From Pseudonocardia lacus (lineage in GTDB: Bacteria; Actinomycetota; Actinomycetes; Mycobacteriales; Pseudonocardiaceae): a DNA stretch of 38,045 nucleotides. The notes beneath the pieces are model-generated. The model did not search any database, had not been told where the DNA came from, and saw only the letters and a list, made by a program, of their open reading frames with translations. Location: assembly GCF_018531445.1 (NCBI RefSeq), contig NZ_JAHDTH010000056.1:1-38045 (forward strand), read 5' to 3'. Shown one piece after another: positions 15,533 through 24,151 of this stretch. Positions within the stretch are counted from its first letter, which is position 1, and each line of letters starts with the position of its first letter. Position numbers and translations under genes: made by a program.

Positions 15533-17044
15533 TCACCCGATGGCGTCCGCCGCTGCGGCCGCCCCGCGCTCGACCAGCAGCCCGAAGCGACCGCAGGCGT
15601 CGTCGAGAGCGGCGGGGTGCACGCCGGGATGGTAGGTGCGCGGCCGGAACGACGCCCGCACCACCTCCCGGATGTCGGCCACACCGTCGAGCTGCCCGTC
15701 GGCCACGGCCTGGACCAGCAGGTTCCCCACCCCCGTCGCCTCCAGCGGGCCCGCCACCACCGGCCGCCCGCAGGTGTCGGCGGTCAGCCGGCACAGCAGC
15801 GCGTTGGCCGCGCCCCCGCCCACCAGGTGCACCACCGGCACCGGGCGCCCGACCAGCTCGGCGGCGCGGTCGAGCACCCACCGGTACTTGCAGGCCAGGC
15901 TGTCCAGGACGCAGCGGACGAACTCGCCGCGGTCGCGCGGCACCGGCTCGCCGGTCGCCCGGCACAGCCGCGCGATGCGGCCCGGCATGTCGCCCGCGCC
16001 GAGCAGCGACGGGTCGTCCGGGTCGACGAGGCTGCGCCACGCCGGCGCCCGACCGGCCAGCTCGGTCAGCTCCGGGTAGCTCGGCCCGGCCCCGTTGGTC
16101 CGCCAGGCCCGGCGGCACTCCTGCAGCAGCCACAACCCGTTGACGTTGCTCAGGAACCGGACGGTGCCGGCCACCCCGGCCTCGTTGGTGAACCGCGCGC
16201 GGCGGGCCCGCGGCGTGGTGATCGGGTGCGGGACCTCCAGGCCGACCAGCGACCACGTCCCGCACGACACGTACCCGAACAGCCCGTCGGGGCCGAGGTC
16301 GTCGCCGGCCGGCACCGCGGCCACCGCGCTGGCGGTGTCGTGGCCCGCCACCGCGACCACGCCCGGCGGCGCCGGCGCGTCCACCTGCCGGGCCACCTCG
16401 CCGGTCAGTGGCCCCAACGGGGTCGCCGGGTCGACGACCTCCGCGTCGAACAGCCCGCCGTCCAGCCCGAGCCGTTCGATCAGGCCGCTCGCCCACCGGC
16501 CGCGGCGGATGTCCCAGAGCTGGCCGGTGCTGGCGATCGTCCGCTCGGTCACCCGCACGCCGCTCAACCGGGCCGCGACCAGGTCCGGGATCGTGGCCAG
16601 CGCTTCCGCTCTGGCCAGCGCGGGGGAACCGCGCATCGCCAGCAGCTGGCAGGCCGTCGTGATGGGCAGGAACTGGGTGCCGGTGATCGCGTAGACCTCG
16701 TCGGCGTCCACCCGCCCCAGCAGCCGCGCGACGGCGTCGGCCGTCCGCGGGGTGCGGTGGTGCCACGGCGGGGCGACCAGGTCGCCGCGGGCGTCGAGGA
16801 GCCCGAAGTCGTTGCCCCACGCGTCCACCCCGACGCTGCGCACGTCGGCGCCCGCCCCGCGGGCGATCCCCTCCACGACCGCCCGGAGGAGCGCGTCGAA
16901 GTCCCAGCACAGGTCGTCGGGACCGCGGACCGGGGTGTTCGGGAAGCGGTGCACCTCCTCGACGACGAGCCGCGCGCCGTCGAAGTCGCCGCGGAGCACC
17001 CGCCCGCTCTCGGCGCCGAGGTCGACGGCCAGGTAGGCGGGCAC
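15533..17044 (-). CDS. Rhamnulokinase-like FGGY-family carbohydrate kinase
   Basis: A 503-residue sugar kinase with the actin-like ATPase fold. YLAVDLGAESGRVLRG (4-19) is the phosphate-1 motif of rhamnulokinases, SVGVDAWGNDFGLLD is the usual VDxWGxDF segment, and VVAVAGHDTASAVAAVP and VHLVGGGAANALLCRLTA are the later ATP and adenosine motifs. The length matches RhaB (about 490). The segment ITGTQFLPITTACQL differs from the GIQFLPFNTLYQL of classical RhaB, so substrate may be another ketose. No isomerase or aldolase is beside it. GTG at 17044 is the chosen start, without a clear ribosome site. It is divergent from the MFS gene at 17178. Confidence 0.82.
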   Translation of the reverse strand: MPAYLAVDLGAESGRVLRGDFDGARLVVEEVHRFPNTPVRGPDDLCWDFDALLRAVVEGIARGAGADVRSVGVDAWGNDFGLLDARGDLVAPPWHHRTPRTADAVARLLGRVDADEVYAITGTQFLPITTACQLLAMRGSPALARAEALATIPDLVAARLSGVRVTERTIASTGQLWDIRRGRWASGLIERLGLDGGLFDAEVVDPATPLGPLTGEVARQVDAPAPPGVVAVAGHDTASAVAAVPAGDDLGPDGLFGYVSCGTWSLVGLEVPHPITTPRARRARFTNEAGVAGTVRFLSNVNGLWLLQECRRAWRTNGAGPSYPELTELAGRAPAWRSLVDPDDPSLLGAGDMPGRIARLCRATGEPVPRDRGEFVRCVLDSLACKYRWVLDRAAELVGRPVPVVHLVGGGAANALLCRLTADTCGRPVVAGPLEATGVGNLLVQAVADGQLDGVADIREVVRASFRPRTYHPGVHPAALDDACGRFGLLVERGAAAAADAIG

Positions 17045-17102
17045 GGGGACAGCCTAGGAGGGTCGTGCCGACCGTGGTGGCCGAGCCGCGCCCGGAGGAA
17101 CG

Positions 17103-17118
17103 GTCCGGTCTCCCGGAC
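17103..17118. promoter_or_regulatory. Inverted repeat in the kinase/MFS divergent gap
   Basis: GTCCGG and CCGGAC form perfect six-base arms around TCTC in the 133-base gap between two divergent starts. It could be an operator acting on either gene. The evidence is symmetry and location only, and in such GC-rich DNA short repeats arise by chance. Confidence 0.25.
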
Positions 17119-17177
17119 GATCGGTCGGCCGCAGAGGGCGCGCGGCGGAGACGGTGGGGGCGAGAGAAAGGAAGTCC

Positions 17178-18422
17178 ATGTCCCCGCACCCGCACCCGTC
17201 CCCGCACCCGTCCCCGCCCCCACAGCCTCCCGCGCTCGAGGACCCGACCCCGCCGCGGTCGGCCTGGTTCGCCGTCGCCTCGCTCGGGCTGGGCATCTTC
17301 ACCCTGGTGGCGAGCGAGTTCCTGCCGGCCAGCCTGCTCCCGCTGCTGGCGGCGGACCTCGGCGTCACCGAGGGCACGGCCGGCCAGCTGGTCACCGCGA
17401 CCAGCCTCGCCGGCATCGTCGGCGGCCCGCTGGTGGTCTCGCTCCTGCCCCGCGCCGACCGGCGCCTGGTGATGGTCGGGCTGACGGCCGCGGCCGCGAT
17501 CTCCGACGTCGCGGTCGCCGTGGCGCCGCACTTCGCCGTCATGCTGGTGTCGCGGTTGCTGCTCGGCCTGGCGCTGTCCGGCTTCTGGGCGCTGACCCTG
17601 GCGGTGACCGCGTCGCTGGTGCCGGCCGACCGGCTCGGCCGGGCGATGACGGTCGTCAACACGGGCGTCGCGCTGGCCACCATCGCGGCCGTCCCGGCGG
17701 GGGCGGTGCTGGGCGAGCTGCTCGGCTGGCGGGCGGCCTTCCTGGTCGCCGGGGCGGCCGGCGCGCTGGTGCTCGTCGTGCAGCTCGCGGCGCTGCCGTC
17801 GGTGCCCCCGGCCGGCGCCCCCGGGGTCGCGACGCTGGTCGCGACGGCCCGGCGGCCCGTCGTCGCGCTCGGCGTCGTCGCGATCGTGCTCATCGCCGGC
17901 GGGCACTTCATGGCCTTCACGTTCGTCCGCTCGGCGTTCGCCGCGCTCGACGGGCTCACCCCCGGGCTGCTCGCCCTGCTGCTGGTCGTCTACGGGCTGG
18001 CGAGCTTCGCCGGCAACCTCGTCGCCGGGCCGCTCGCCGACCGCGCCCTGACCGGGTTGGTGATCGCCGCGCCGGTCGCGGTCGGGATCGGCACCGTCCT
18101 GCTCGCGCTGGACGGGGTGCAGGCGCTCATCGCGGGCGTGGCCGTGGCGATCTGGGGGCTGGGCTTCGGCGCGGTACCGACGATGGTGCAGACCTGGACC
18201 GCCCGGATGGCCCCCGACCGGCTGGAGAGCGCGAGCGGGCTCGTCGTCACCGCCTTCCAGGTCGCGATCACGGCGGGCGCCGCGATCGGCGGGCTGCTCG
18301 TCGACGGCGTCGGGGTGCGGGGCACGCTGACCGGGGCGGCCGTCGCGGCCGTGCTCGGCGGGCTCGTGCTCGCGAGCGCGGGCCGTGCCCGCACCCGCGT
18401 CCCGGAGCCCGCCGCGCGCTGA
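17178..18422 (+). CDS. MFS transporter of the drug/sugar-efflux (DHA1, AraJ-like) type
   Basis: A 414-residue membrane protein with about twelve hydrophobic segments. After a proline/histidine-rich N-terminal tail, it shows LGLGIFTLVASEFLPASLLPLLAADLGVTEGTAGQLVTA, the family's first helix with an acidic residue and the beginning of motif A, then RLLLGLALSGFWALTLAV in helix 4 and a motif-C-like stretch. AAAGGA lies before the ATG at 17178, which decides the start against an earlier ATG at 17154. It is convergent with an AraC-type gene. Export of a small molecule or sugar is likely; the substrate is unknown. It resembles the second exporter at 28120-29349. Confidence 0.88.
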   Translation: MSPHPHPSPHPSPPPQPPALEDPTPPRSAWFAVASLGLGIFTLVASEFLPASLLPLLAADLGVTEGTAGQLVTATSLAGIVGGPLVVSLLPRADRRLVMVGLTAAAAISDVAVAVAPHFAVMLVSRLLLGLALSGFWALTLAVTASLVPADRLGRAMTVVNTGVALATIAAVPAGAVLGELLGWRAAFLVAGAAGALVLVVQLAALPSVPPAGAPGVATLVATARRPVVALGVVAIVLIAGGHFMAFTFVRSAFAALDGLTPGLLALLLVVYGLASFAGNLVAGPLADRALTGLVIAAPVAVGIGTVLLALDGVQALIAGVAVAIWGLGFGAVPTMVQTWTARMAPDRLESASGLVVTAFQVAITAGAAIGGLLVDGVGVRGTLTGAAVAAVLGGLVLASAGRARTRVPEPAAR

Positions 18423-18439
18423 GGGTTCAGGCTGTGGGA

Positions 18440-19303
18440 TCAGGCAGCGCCCGACCGCTCCCGGCGCCAGCTGCCGGGGGCGGTCCCGGCGTGCCGGCGG
18501 AAGGCGCGGCTGAAGCCGGCGTCGCTGTCGTAGCCGAGCCGCTGGGCGACCACGGCCACCGGCACGCCGGTGCTCAGCATCCGCTCGGCGTGCTCCATCC
18601 GCACCCGGGCGACGTAGCGGGCCGGGGTGTCGCCGACGGCGGTGCGGAACCGGTCGGCGAACTGCGAGCGCGACGTCCGCGCGACCCGGGCCAGCGAGGC
18701 GACCGTCCACGGCGAACCGGGGTCGTCGTGCACGGCGTCGATCACGCGGCTCAGGTGCGGGTCGTGCAGCGCGGCGATCCAGTCCCGCGAGGTGCCGCAA
18801 CCGCTCTCCACCCACGCGCGCACCCCGGCCGCCGCCACGACCTCGCCGAGGCGCCGCAGCACCGGGCAGCTCCCCGGCCGCGCCCCGGCGACCTCGGTGT
18901 TCATCGCGTCCAGCAGGGCGGCGAACGCGGGTTCGCGGGTGGCGAACCCGCACACCAGCACCACCGGCGGCACGCGGCGCGGCACCTGCGCCGCCGCGCC
19001 GTCGAGGGCCAGCGCCCCGCCCAGCAGCACGGTGTCGGCGCCGGCGTGCAGGTCGGCGGTACCGCCGTGGGGGAGCAGCACGAGGTCACCCGCGCGCAGG
19101 GCCAGCGACTCGACCCCCGGCCGGCGCAGCTCGACCGCACCGGCCACCACGTAGTGCAGGGGGAACCCGCGGCCCCCGATCCGCTGGACGGCACCGGCGG
19201 GGACCGAACGGCGGCCGAAATCGACCGTCGTCCAGCGCAGGCGGTGCAACAGGGCGTCGACATCGCCGGGATCGCTGACATCGCTCACGCCCGGATCAAG
19301 CAC
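18440..19303 (-). CDS. AraC-family transcriptional regulator with cupin-like sensor
   Basis: A 287-residue regulator. The first 180 residues form a cupin-like domain (DFGRRSVPAGAVQRIG, FPLHYVVAGAVELRRPG, LRAGDLVLLPHG). The C-terminal 100 hold the double helix-turn-helix: PWTVASLARVARTSRSQFADRFRTAVGDTPARYVARVRMEHAERML and VAVVAQRLGYDSDAGFSRAFRRHAGTAPGSWRR. The GTG at 19303 is provisional; another GTG five codons later is possible. It ends 17 bases from the convergent MFS gene, which it may regulate, a common pairing for such proteins. Confidence 0.88.
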   Translation of the reverse strand: MLDPGVSDVSDPGDVDALLHRLRWTTVDFGRRSVPAGAVQRIGGRGFPLHYVVAGAVELRRPGVESLALRAGDLVLLPHGGTADLHAGADTVLLGGALALDGAAAQVPRRVPPVVLVCGFATREPAFAALLDAMNTEVAGARPGSCPVLRRLGEVVAAAGVRAWVESGCGTSRDWIAALHDPHLSRVIDAVHDDPGSPWTVASLARVARTSRSQFADRFRTAVGDTPARYVARVRMEHAERMLSTGVPVAVVAQRLGYDSDAGFSRAFRRHAGTAPGSWRRERSGAA

Positions 19304-19329
19304 GGTTGCGCCGTCGGCATTCCGCGGTG

Positions 19330-19344
19330 TCGCAGAACGTCTGC
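19330..19344. promoter_or_regulatory. Perfect 15-bp inverted repeat before the AraC-type gene
   Basis: CGCAGA and TCTGCG are exact arms around ACG, centred 34 bases upstream of the GTG start at 19303. This is a plausible autoregulatory site, though AraC proteins more often bind direct repeats. Confidence 0.3.
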
Positions 19345-19372
19345 GGGGGGAGCCGCGGCGACGTGCTCGTCG

Positions 19373-20602
19373 TCAGTCCGGGCGGATCAGGTCGTGGTCC
19401 GGCCAGCCGAGCAGGCGCGCGCCGAGCACGGCGGCGTGCATGGTGAACCGCTGGGCGGGGTCGGTGGGGTCGAAGCCGGTCAGGGTGCGCACCTTGGCGA
19501 GTCGGTAGGTGACGGCGCGGACGGACAGGTGCAGCCGCCGCGCGGCTTCGGTGGCCACGCAGCCGGTGTCGAAGTAGGACTCGAGGGTGGCCAGCAGGGG
19601 TTCGGCCCCACCACGCGCCCGGGTCAGCACGCCCAGCACCGAGTGGACGAGATCGGCGATGGCGGGCTGGTCGCGCAGGAGCACGCGGTAGATCAGCAGC
19701 TGCTCGGCGTGGATCACCGGGGTGTCCAGGTGCAGCCGCACCGCCATCGTGAGGCCCTCACGGGCCTCCTCGTAGGAGCGCGCGATGCCGTACGGGCCCG
19801 GGTAGGGCCGCCCCACGGTGACCCGCCACGGCCGCGTGCGGTGCGAGCGGTCGAGCTCGGCGAGCACGAAGTCGCCGAGCCGCTTCGATCCCGGCGGAGG
19901 CGAGGGCACGTCGGCGTCGGCGGGAGCGATCACGACGATCCAGCCGTCCTTGACCGCCACCAGCACGTCGCGGTCGCCCACGCGCTGCACGATCGCCCGC
20001 TCCAGGGCGCCGATGGCCGGTTCCGCGCCCTGCAGCCGGCCGGTGGGCGCGGCCAGCGCGACCTGGTGCGGTCGGCCCATGTCCAACCCGAAGGGCTCGG
20101 CCCGCTCGACCAACCGACCGATGTCGGCGTGGCCGCGGAGCAGGTCGTCGATGAACTCGAGCCGCAGCGTCTCCTCCCAGCGGACCATCTGCCGGCGGGC
20201 CTCGGTGTAGCCCTCGGCCAGGCTGGCGACCGCGGCGTCGACCACGGTCAGCACGGCGTCGGCGGCCGCCCGCACGGCCCGGTTGTCCCGCGATCGGATC
20301 ACCATCGGCAGCTCCGCCCACAGCCGCCGTGCCGCCGACAGGTACAGCTGCACGACGCTGCCGGCCGACACGCCGAGTTCGGCGGCCCGTCGTCCGAGCA
20401 GGTTGACCGCGTCCAGGTCGGACGCCTGGGGCTTGCGGCCGGTGACGGCCGCGTCCTCCAGCAGGGTCAGGTAGTCCCCGAGGAGCTCGGCCGCGACGCC
20501 CGTCTGCCGGCTGGCGGCTCGGGCCACCCCGGCGAGCCACGTGTCGTCGGCGATCGGCGACGCGGGGTGGGCATTTCGCGGCCGCACTCCCAACTCCGTC
20601 AC
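19373..20602 (-). CDS. PucR-type helix-turn-helix transcriptional regulator
   Basis: A 409-residue regulator of the PucR/CdaR class. The N-terminal 170 residues are mainly helical and match the RsbT-co-antagonist-like or GAF-less form found in actinomycetes. The middle part contains a GGDEF-like degenerate region (VTVGRPYPGPYGIARSYEEAREGLTMA), and the C-terminus has LLATLESYFDTGCVATEAARRLHLSVRAVTYRLAKV, the diagnostic PucR helix-turn-helix with the VRAVTYRL recognition helix. The GTG start at 20602 follows AAAGGGG. Family members activate catabolic genes for purines, amino acids or aromatics; the target here is unknown. Confidence 0.88.
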   Translation of the reverse strand: MTELGVRPRNAHPASPIADDTWLAGVARAASRQTGVAAELLGDYLTLLEDAAVTGRKPQASDLDAVNLLGRRAAELGVSAGSVVQLYLSAARRLWAELPMVIRSRDNRAVRAAADAVLTVVDAAVASLAEGYTEARRQMVRWEETLRLEFIDDLLRGHADIGRLVERAEPFGLDMGRPHQVALAAPTGRLQGAEPAIGALERAIVQRVGDRDVLVAVKDGWIVVIAPADADVPSPPPGSKRLGDFVLAELDRSHRTRPWRVTVGRPYPGPYGIARSYEEAREGLTMAVRLHLDTPVIHAEQLLIYRVLLRDQPAIADLVHSVLGVLTRARGGAEPLLATLESYFDTGCVATEAARRLHLSVRAVTYRLAKVRTLTGFDPTDPAQRFTMHAAVLGARLLGWPDHDLIRPD

Positions 20603-20680
20603 GGGTTCCCCTTTTCTCGCCGCATTGCCGCGGACGGTCGCACCGGTCTTCCGATCTGTCCTCGGGCCACCGGGCCAGGC

Positions 20681-20956
20681 CTATCGCGGGCCCGCCACCG
20701 TCGTGTACCGCCACGTCAGCCAGATGAGCCAGGTCGCGACGGCCACCGCCGCGGCGCCACTGAGCGACCCGGCGAGCAGGACGAGCGCGCTCATCAGCGA
20801 CCCGCCGAGGAGGAAGATCTTGATCCCCACCCCGGCGTGCGAAGGGTGGGACAGCCGCCGTGCCCGGGCGTCGAAGTCCCGGCCGAAGCCGGGGTCCTCG
20901 CGCAGCAGCCGGCGCTCGACCTCGCGCAGGGCCTTCCTCTCGTGGTCATCGAGCAT
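20681..20956 (-). CDS. DUF3040 small membrane protein (copy 1)
   Basis: A 91-residue actinobacterial protein. The cytoplasmic N-terminus LDDHERKALREVERRLLREDPGF is the DUF3040 hallmark, followed by two hydrophobic segments, IFLLGGSLMSALVLLAGSL and AAAVAVATWLIWLTW. GAGGAAGG lies before the ATG at 20956, so the longer open frame reaching 21514 is not used. It is the last of three leftward genes after the STAS protein. The biochemical role of DUF3040 is unknown. A second copy lies at 23874-24128. Confidence 0.88.
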   Translation of the reverse strand: MLDDHERKALREVERRLLREDPGFGRDFDARARRLSHPSHAGVGIKIFLLGGSLMSALVLLAGSLSGAAAVAVATWLIWLTWRYTTVAGPR

Positions 20957-21033
20957 TGCGCACCTTCCTCGGGCAGGACCTGCCCGGTGATCGGCAGGTC
21001 GGGCGACGTGCATGGGGCGAGCGGGCGCAGCGG

Positions 21034-21435
21034 TCAGGGCGGAGCCGGTCGGTCGGCGCGTGGGGCGTCCGTCCCGGCCAGCGCGTCCTCGACGTTGTCG
21101 TGCACGGTGAACAGGCCGAGCACCCCGGTCATCGTCAGGACCCGGACGGTCGCCGGGCTCGGGCCGGCCAGGCGGAGCACCGCCGGTCCCGGGGCCGCTG
21201 TCCGCTTGCGCAGCTCGACCAGCATCGAGATGCCGGGCGACCCGAGGAACCGCAGCCCGCTCAGGTCCAGCACGAACCGGCGCGGTGCCGCCCGGCTCAC
21301 CAGCGGATCCAGGACGTGGTGCAGCGCGGGCGCGCTGGACATGTCCAGCTCGCCGCACAATCGCACCACGAACACATGGGGTGTCGGCTCGGCGACCGCT
21401 ACCGCCAGCAGGCCGTTCGCCGTCGGGAGGGTCAT
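21034..21435 (-). CDS. STAS-domain protein, anti-sigma factor antagonist type
   Basis: A 133-residue single STAS domain: VFVVRLCGELDMSSAPALHHVL is the first strand and helix, and FVLDLSGLRFLGSPGISML the central motif. Ser66 aligns with the phosphorylated serine of SpoIIAA-like antagonists, although the usual DSSG is GSPG here. Such proteins bind an anti-sigma kinase and so release a sigma factor under stress. No anti-sigma kinase or SigB-like gene is next to it. The start overlaps the end of the upstream gene as ATGA. Confidence 0.88.
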   Translation of the reverse strand: MTLPTANGLLAVAVAEPTPHVFVVRLCGELDMSSAPALHHVLDPLVSRAAPRRFVLDLSGLRFLGSPGISMLVELRKRTAAPGPAVLRLAGPSPATVRVLTMTGVLGLFTVHDNVEDALAGTDAPRADRPAPP

Positions 21436-21782
21436 CCCATGCGCCCGAGTCGGATGGACCGGCTGAAGGGGACACCCGCCGGGTGATCGGGATGCCGACC
21501 CGGCTCACCGGCACGGTTGCCGGCGAGCCAGCGCGGGACGGGGATCGACGACCGCCGCACGATGTGCCCGGCGAGGTCCACGGCGGCGCATCGCACCGTC
21601 TTCGGCACCGACTCCAGGTCGGCCTCGAGTTCCCGGCTCACGGCGCACAGGAGCTCGTCCAGGTGCACCGCGAACTCCTCGTCGCCCAGCGCACCGTGCT
21701 GGCCCGAGCGGAGGAGCGCGACGGCCGACCAGCAGGCGAGGGCATCTGACCGGTCGGCGGTGTCCGATGACGTGTGCAACAT
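21432..21782 (-). CDS. Small protein of unknown function, coupled to the STAS gene
   Basis: A 116-residue protein I do not recognise. The centre DEEFAVHLDELLCAVSRELEADLESVPKTVRCAAVDLAGHIVRR looks helical and soluble, whereas the C-terminus is proline- and arginine-rich. Its reality rests on a good ribosome site (GAGG seven bases before the ATG) and on the ATGA overlap with the STAS gene. It heads the leftward three-gene unit, so it may take part in the same stress switch; this is inference. Confidence 0.6.
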   Translation of the reverse strand: MLHTSSDTADRSDALACWSAVALLRSGQHGALGDEEFAVHLDELLCAVSRELEADLESVPKTVRCAAVDLAGHIVRRSSIPVPRWLAGNRAGEPGRHPDHPAGVPFSRSIRLGRMG

Positions 21783-22156
21783 GGATGTGCCTCGTGTTCA
21801 GGTTGACCGGACGCGCAGGTTCGGCGGCTCGGCGGTGGCCGAGCGCCGCGCCCACCGGCGGATGGGTGGCATCGCGGTCCGTCACCCACAACCTTGCCCC
21901 GTGCGGGGGGCCGGCGGCACCGGCCGCCGTCGGTCGACTCGAGCGGTTGGACTTGCCGGTGCCCGGCAGAAGCCGGCGCCGGGCTGCCGGTCCGCGACGA
22001 CGAGGTCGGCGCCGATCACACCCCTTCGGTTGACGGGCGATCGGGGGTTGCCCGGGTCCGGCAGATTTCGAGGGCCGAATTGGTCGGCCGCGACAGCTGT
22101 GGCCGAGCGTGGGGGAGAGGAGGTTGGGGCCCAGTCGGCGGTCGAGGAGGTCGTTC
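21783..22156. other. Divergent regulatory gap of 374 bases
   Basis: No credible gene is seen between the leftward STAS unit and the rightward cytochrome oxidase gene. Visible symmetry elements are CGGCGGC/GCCGCCG around ACCG (21912-21929) and GGCCGA/TCGGCC around ATTGG (22073-22089), the latter 67 bases before the oxidase start. A TTGACG hexamer is at 22030-22035 but no matching -10 box is obvious. Both units probably start transcription here. Confidence 0.5.
22073..22089. promoter_or_regulatory. Inverted repeat upstream of cytochrome oxidase subunit I
   Basis: GGCCGA and TCGGCC are perfect six-base arms around ATTGG. The AT-rich centre in otherwise GC-rich DNA and the position about 70 bases before the oxidase start are compatible with an operator. 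No direct evidence of binding is available. Confidence 0.3.
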
Positions 22157-23890
22157 ATGCAGACCACCATCCACCGTCCGCACCCGGCGCGGCGGTCGGT
22201 CAAGGGTTCGGCACTGCTGAAGGCGCTGCGGACCACCGACCCGAAGGACATCGGGATCCTCTACCTGGTCACCTGCATCTTCTTCTTCCTCGTCGGCGGG
22301 GCGATGGCGCTGCTGATGCGCGGCGAACTCGCGGTGCCCGGGCAACAACTCCTGTCCAACGAGCAGTACAACCAGCTGTTCACCATGCACGGCACGGTCA
22401 TGCTGCTGCTCTACGCCACGCCGATCCTGTTCGGGTTCGCGAACTACATCGTGCCGCTGCAGATCGGCGCCCCGGACGTGGCGTTCCCGCGGCTGAACGC
22501 GTTCTCCTACTGGCTGTTCCTGCTCGGTGCGCTGGTCGTGATGTCCGGCTTCCTCACCCCGGGCGGCGCGCCGGACTTCGGCTGGACCGGCTACACCCCG
22601 CTGTCGGAGGCGATCCACTCGCCCGGGGCGGGAGCCGATCTCTGGATCACCGGCCTGCTCGTCGCCGGGCTGGGCACCATCCTCGGCGCGGTCAACTTCA
22701 TCACCACGATCGTCTGCATGCGCGCGCCGGGCATGACGATGTTCCGGATGCCGATCTTCACCTGGAACATCTTCTTCACCGCGATCCTCATCCTGATCGC
22801 CTTCCCGGTGCTGACCGCCGCGCTGTTCGGCCTGCTGGCCGACCGCCACCTCGGCGCGCACGTGTTCGACCCGGTCAACGGCGGGGTGATCCTGTGGCAG
22901 CACCTGTTCTGGTTCTTCGGCCACCCCGAGGTCTACATCGTCGCGCTGCCGTTCTTCGGGATCGTCACCGAGATCGTGCCGGTGTTCAGCCGCAAGCCGG
23001 TGTTCGGCTACCGGATGATGGTGCTGGCCACCGTCGCGATCACCGTCCTGTCGATCTCGGTGTGGGCGCACCACATGTTCGCCACCGGCGCGGTGCTGCT
23101 CGCGTTCTTCTCGCTCACCAGCTTCCTCATCGCGGTGCCCACCGGGATCAAGTTCGTGAACTGGATCGGCACGATGTGGAAGGGCAAGCTGACCTTCGAG
23201 ACCCCGATGCTGTTCAGCGTCGGTTTCATGGCCACGTTCCTGTTCGGTGGGATGACGGGGGTGCTGCTGGCCTCGCCGCCGCTGAACTTCCACGTCACCG
23301 ACACCTACTTCGTGGTGGCCCATTTCCACTACGTGCTGTTCGGCACGATCGTGTTCGCCACCTACGCCGGCATCTACTTCTGGTTCCCGAAGATGACCGG
23401 CCGGATGCTCGACGAGACCTGGGGCAAGGTCCACTTCTGGCTCACGTTCGTCGGGTTCCACCTCACGTTCCTGGTGCAGCACTGGCTGGGTAACGAGGGC
23501 ATGCCCCGCCGGTACGCCGACTACCTGCCCACCGACGGGTTCACGGTGCTGAACTCGATCTCCTCGATCGGGGCGTTCGTGCTCGGCGCGTCCACGCTGC
23601 CCTTCGTCTGGAACGTGTTCCGCAGCTACCGCTACGGCCGCGTGGTCACGGTGGACGACCCGTGGGGCTTCGGGAACTCCCTGGAGTGGGCCACGAGCTG
23701 CCCGCCGCCGCGGCACAACTTCACCGAGCTGCCCCGGATCCGCTCCGAGCGCCCGGCCTTCGAACTGCACTACCCGCACATGGTGGAGCGCTTCCGCGGT
23801 GAGGCCCACGCCGTGCGGGGTGCGGGTCGCCAGTCGCCCGCGCCATCGGAGGTCACCGCCCAGGAGGTGCGACGTGCTCGACGACCGTGA
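22157..23890 (+). CDS. ctaD: Cytochrome c oxidase (aa3-type) subunit I
   Basis: The 577-residue catalytic subunit of the terminal oxidase, which reduces oxygen to water and pumps protons in the cytoplasmic membrane. All metal ligands are visible: His78 in FTMHG (haem a), His256 and Tyr260 in GHPEVY (CuB with the cross-linked tyrosine), His305/His306 in WAHHMF (CuB), and His389/His391 in AHFHY (haems a3 and a). Lys332 in PTGIKF fits the K-channel. Twelve hydrophobic segments are expected. GAGGAGG lies six bases before the ATG. The gene stands without subunits II and III, so it is likely a second, condition-specific copy completed by subunits encoded elsewhere. Confidence 0.95.
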   Translation: MQTTIHRPHPARRSVKGSALLKALRTTDPKDIGILYLVTCIFFFLVGGAMALLMRGELAVPGQQLLSNEQYNQLFTMHGTVMLLLYATPILFGFANYIVPLQIGAPDVAFPRLNAFSYWLFLLGALVVMSGFLTPGGAPDFGWTGYTPLSEAIHSPGAGADLWITGLLVAGLGTILGAVNFITTIVCMRAPGMTMFRMPIFTWNIFFTAILILIAFPVLTAALFGLLADRHLGAHVFDPVNGGVILWQHLFWFFGHPEVYIVALPFFGIVTEIVPVFSRKPVFGYRMMVLATVAITVLSISVWAHHMFATGAVLLAFFSLTSFLIAVPTGIKFVNWIGTMWKGKLTFETPMLFSVGFMATFLFGGMTGVLLASPPLNFHVTDTYFVVAHFHYVLFGTIVFATYAGIYFWFPKMTGRMLDETWGKVHFWLTFVGFHLTFLVQHWLGNEGMPRRYADYLPTDGFTVLNSISSIGAFVLGASTLPFVWNVFRSYRYGRVVTVDDPWGFGNSLEWATSCPPPRHNFTELPRIRSERPAFELHYPHMVERFRGEAHAVRGAGRQSPAPSEVTAQEVRRARRP

Positions 23891-24128
23891 ACGGGAGTTG
23901 CTCCGCGGAATCGAACGCCGGCTGCTGGTCGAGGATCCCGCGCTGGTCGGACTGTTCGGCCCGGCCCCGCGCCCCAGGCACGTCGACCACCGATGGGGTG
24001 TCGACGTGGTCGCCGGTGTCGCCGGGCTGACGCTGTGCGCCGTGCTGCTGATCGGCCCGCGCCCCCCGACGGATGCCGAGATCGCCGCCCACTGGCCGCT
24101 GGCCCCACCCACATCGATCACCGGATGA
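23874..24128 (+). CDS. DUF3040 small membrane protein (copy 2)
   Basis: An 84-residue relative of the protein at 20681-20956. It begins [23 protein letters not shown] and has a single clear hydrophobic segment, [17 protein letters not shown]. The GTG at 23874 follows GGAGG and overlaps the oxidase gene by 17 bases, so both are translated together. Two DUF3040 genes flanking one divergent control region suggest a shared stress or respiratory role. Function is unknown. Confidence 0.82.
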   Translation: MLDDRERELLRGIERRLLVEDPALVGLFGPAPRPRHVDHRWGVDVVAGVAGLTLCAVLLIGPRPPTDAEIAAHWPLAPPTSITG

Positions 24129-24151
24129 ACGCTCGCGACGGGAGTCGGACC

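Noticed and set aside
14744..21466. Open frame of 2240 codons on the plus strand
   Set aside because: It runs across several well-supported minus-strand genes and gaps, and its translation has no recognisable domain. It is an artefact of GC-rich codon positions.
20957..21514. Extension of the first DUF3040 gene
   Set aside because: A ribosome site at the internal ATG (20956) and the DUF3040 motif at its start show the short form is real; the extension overlaps the STAS gene.
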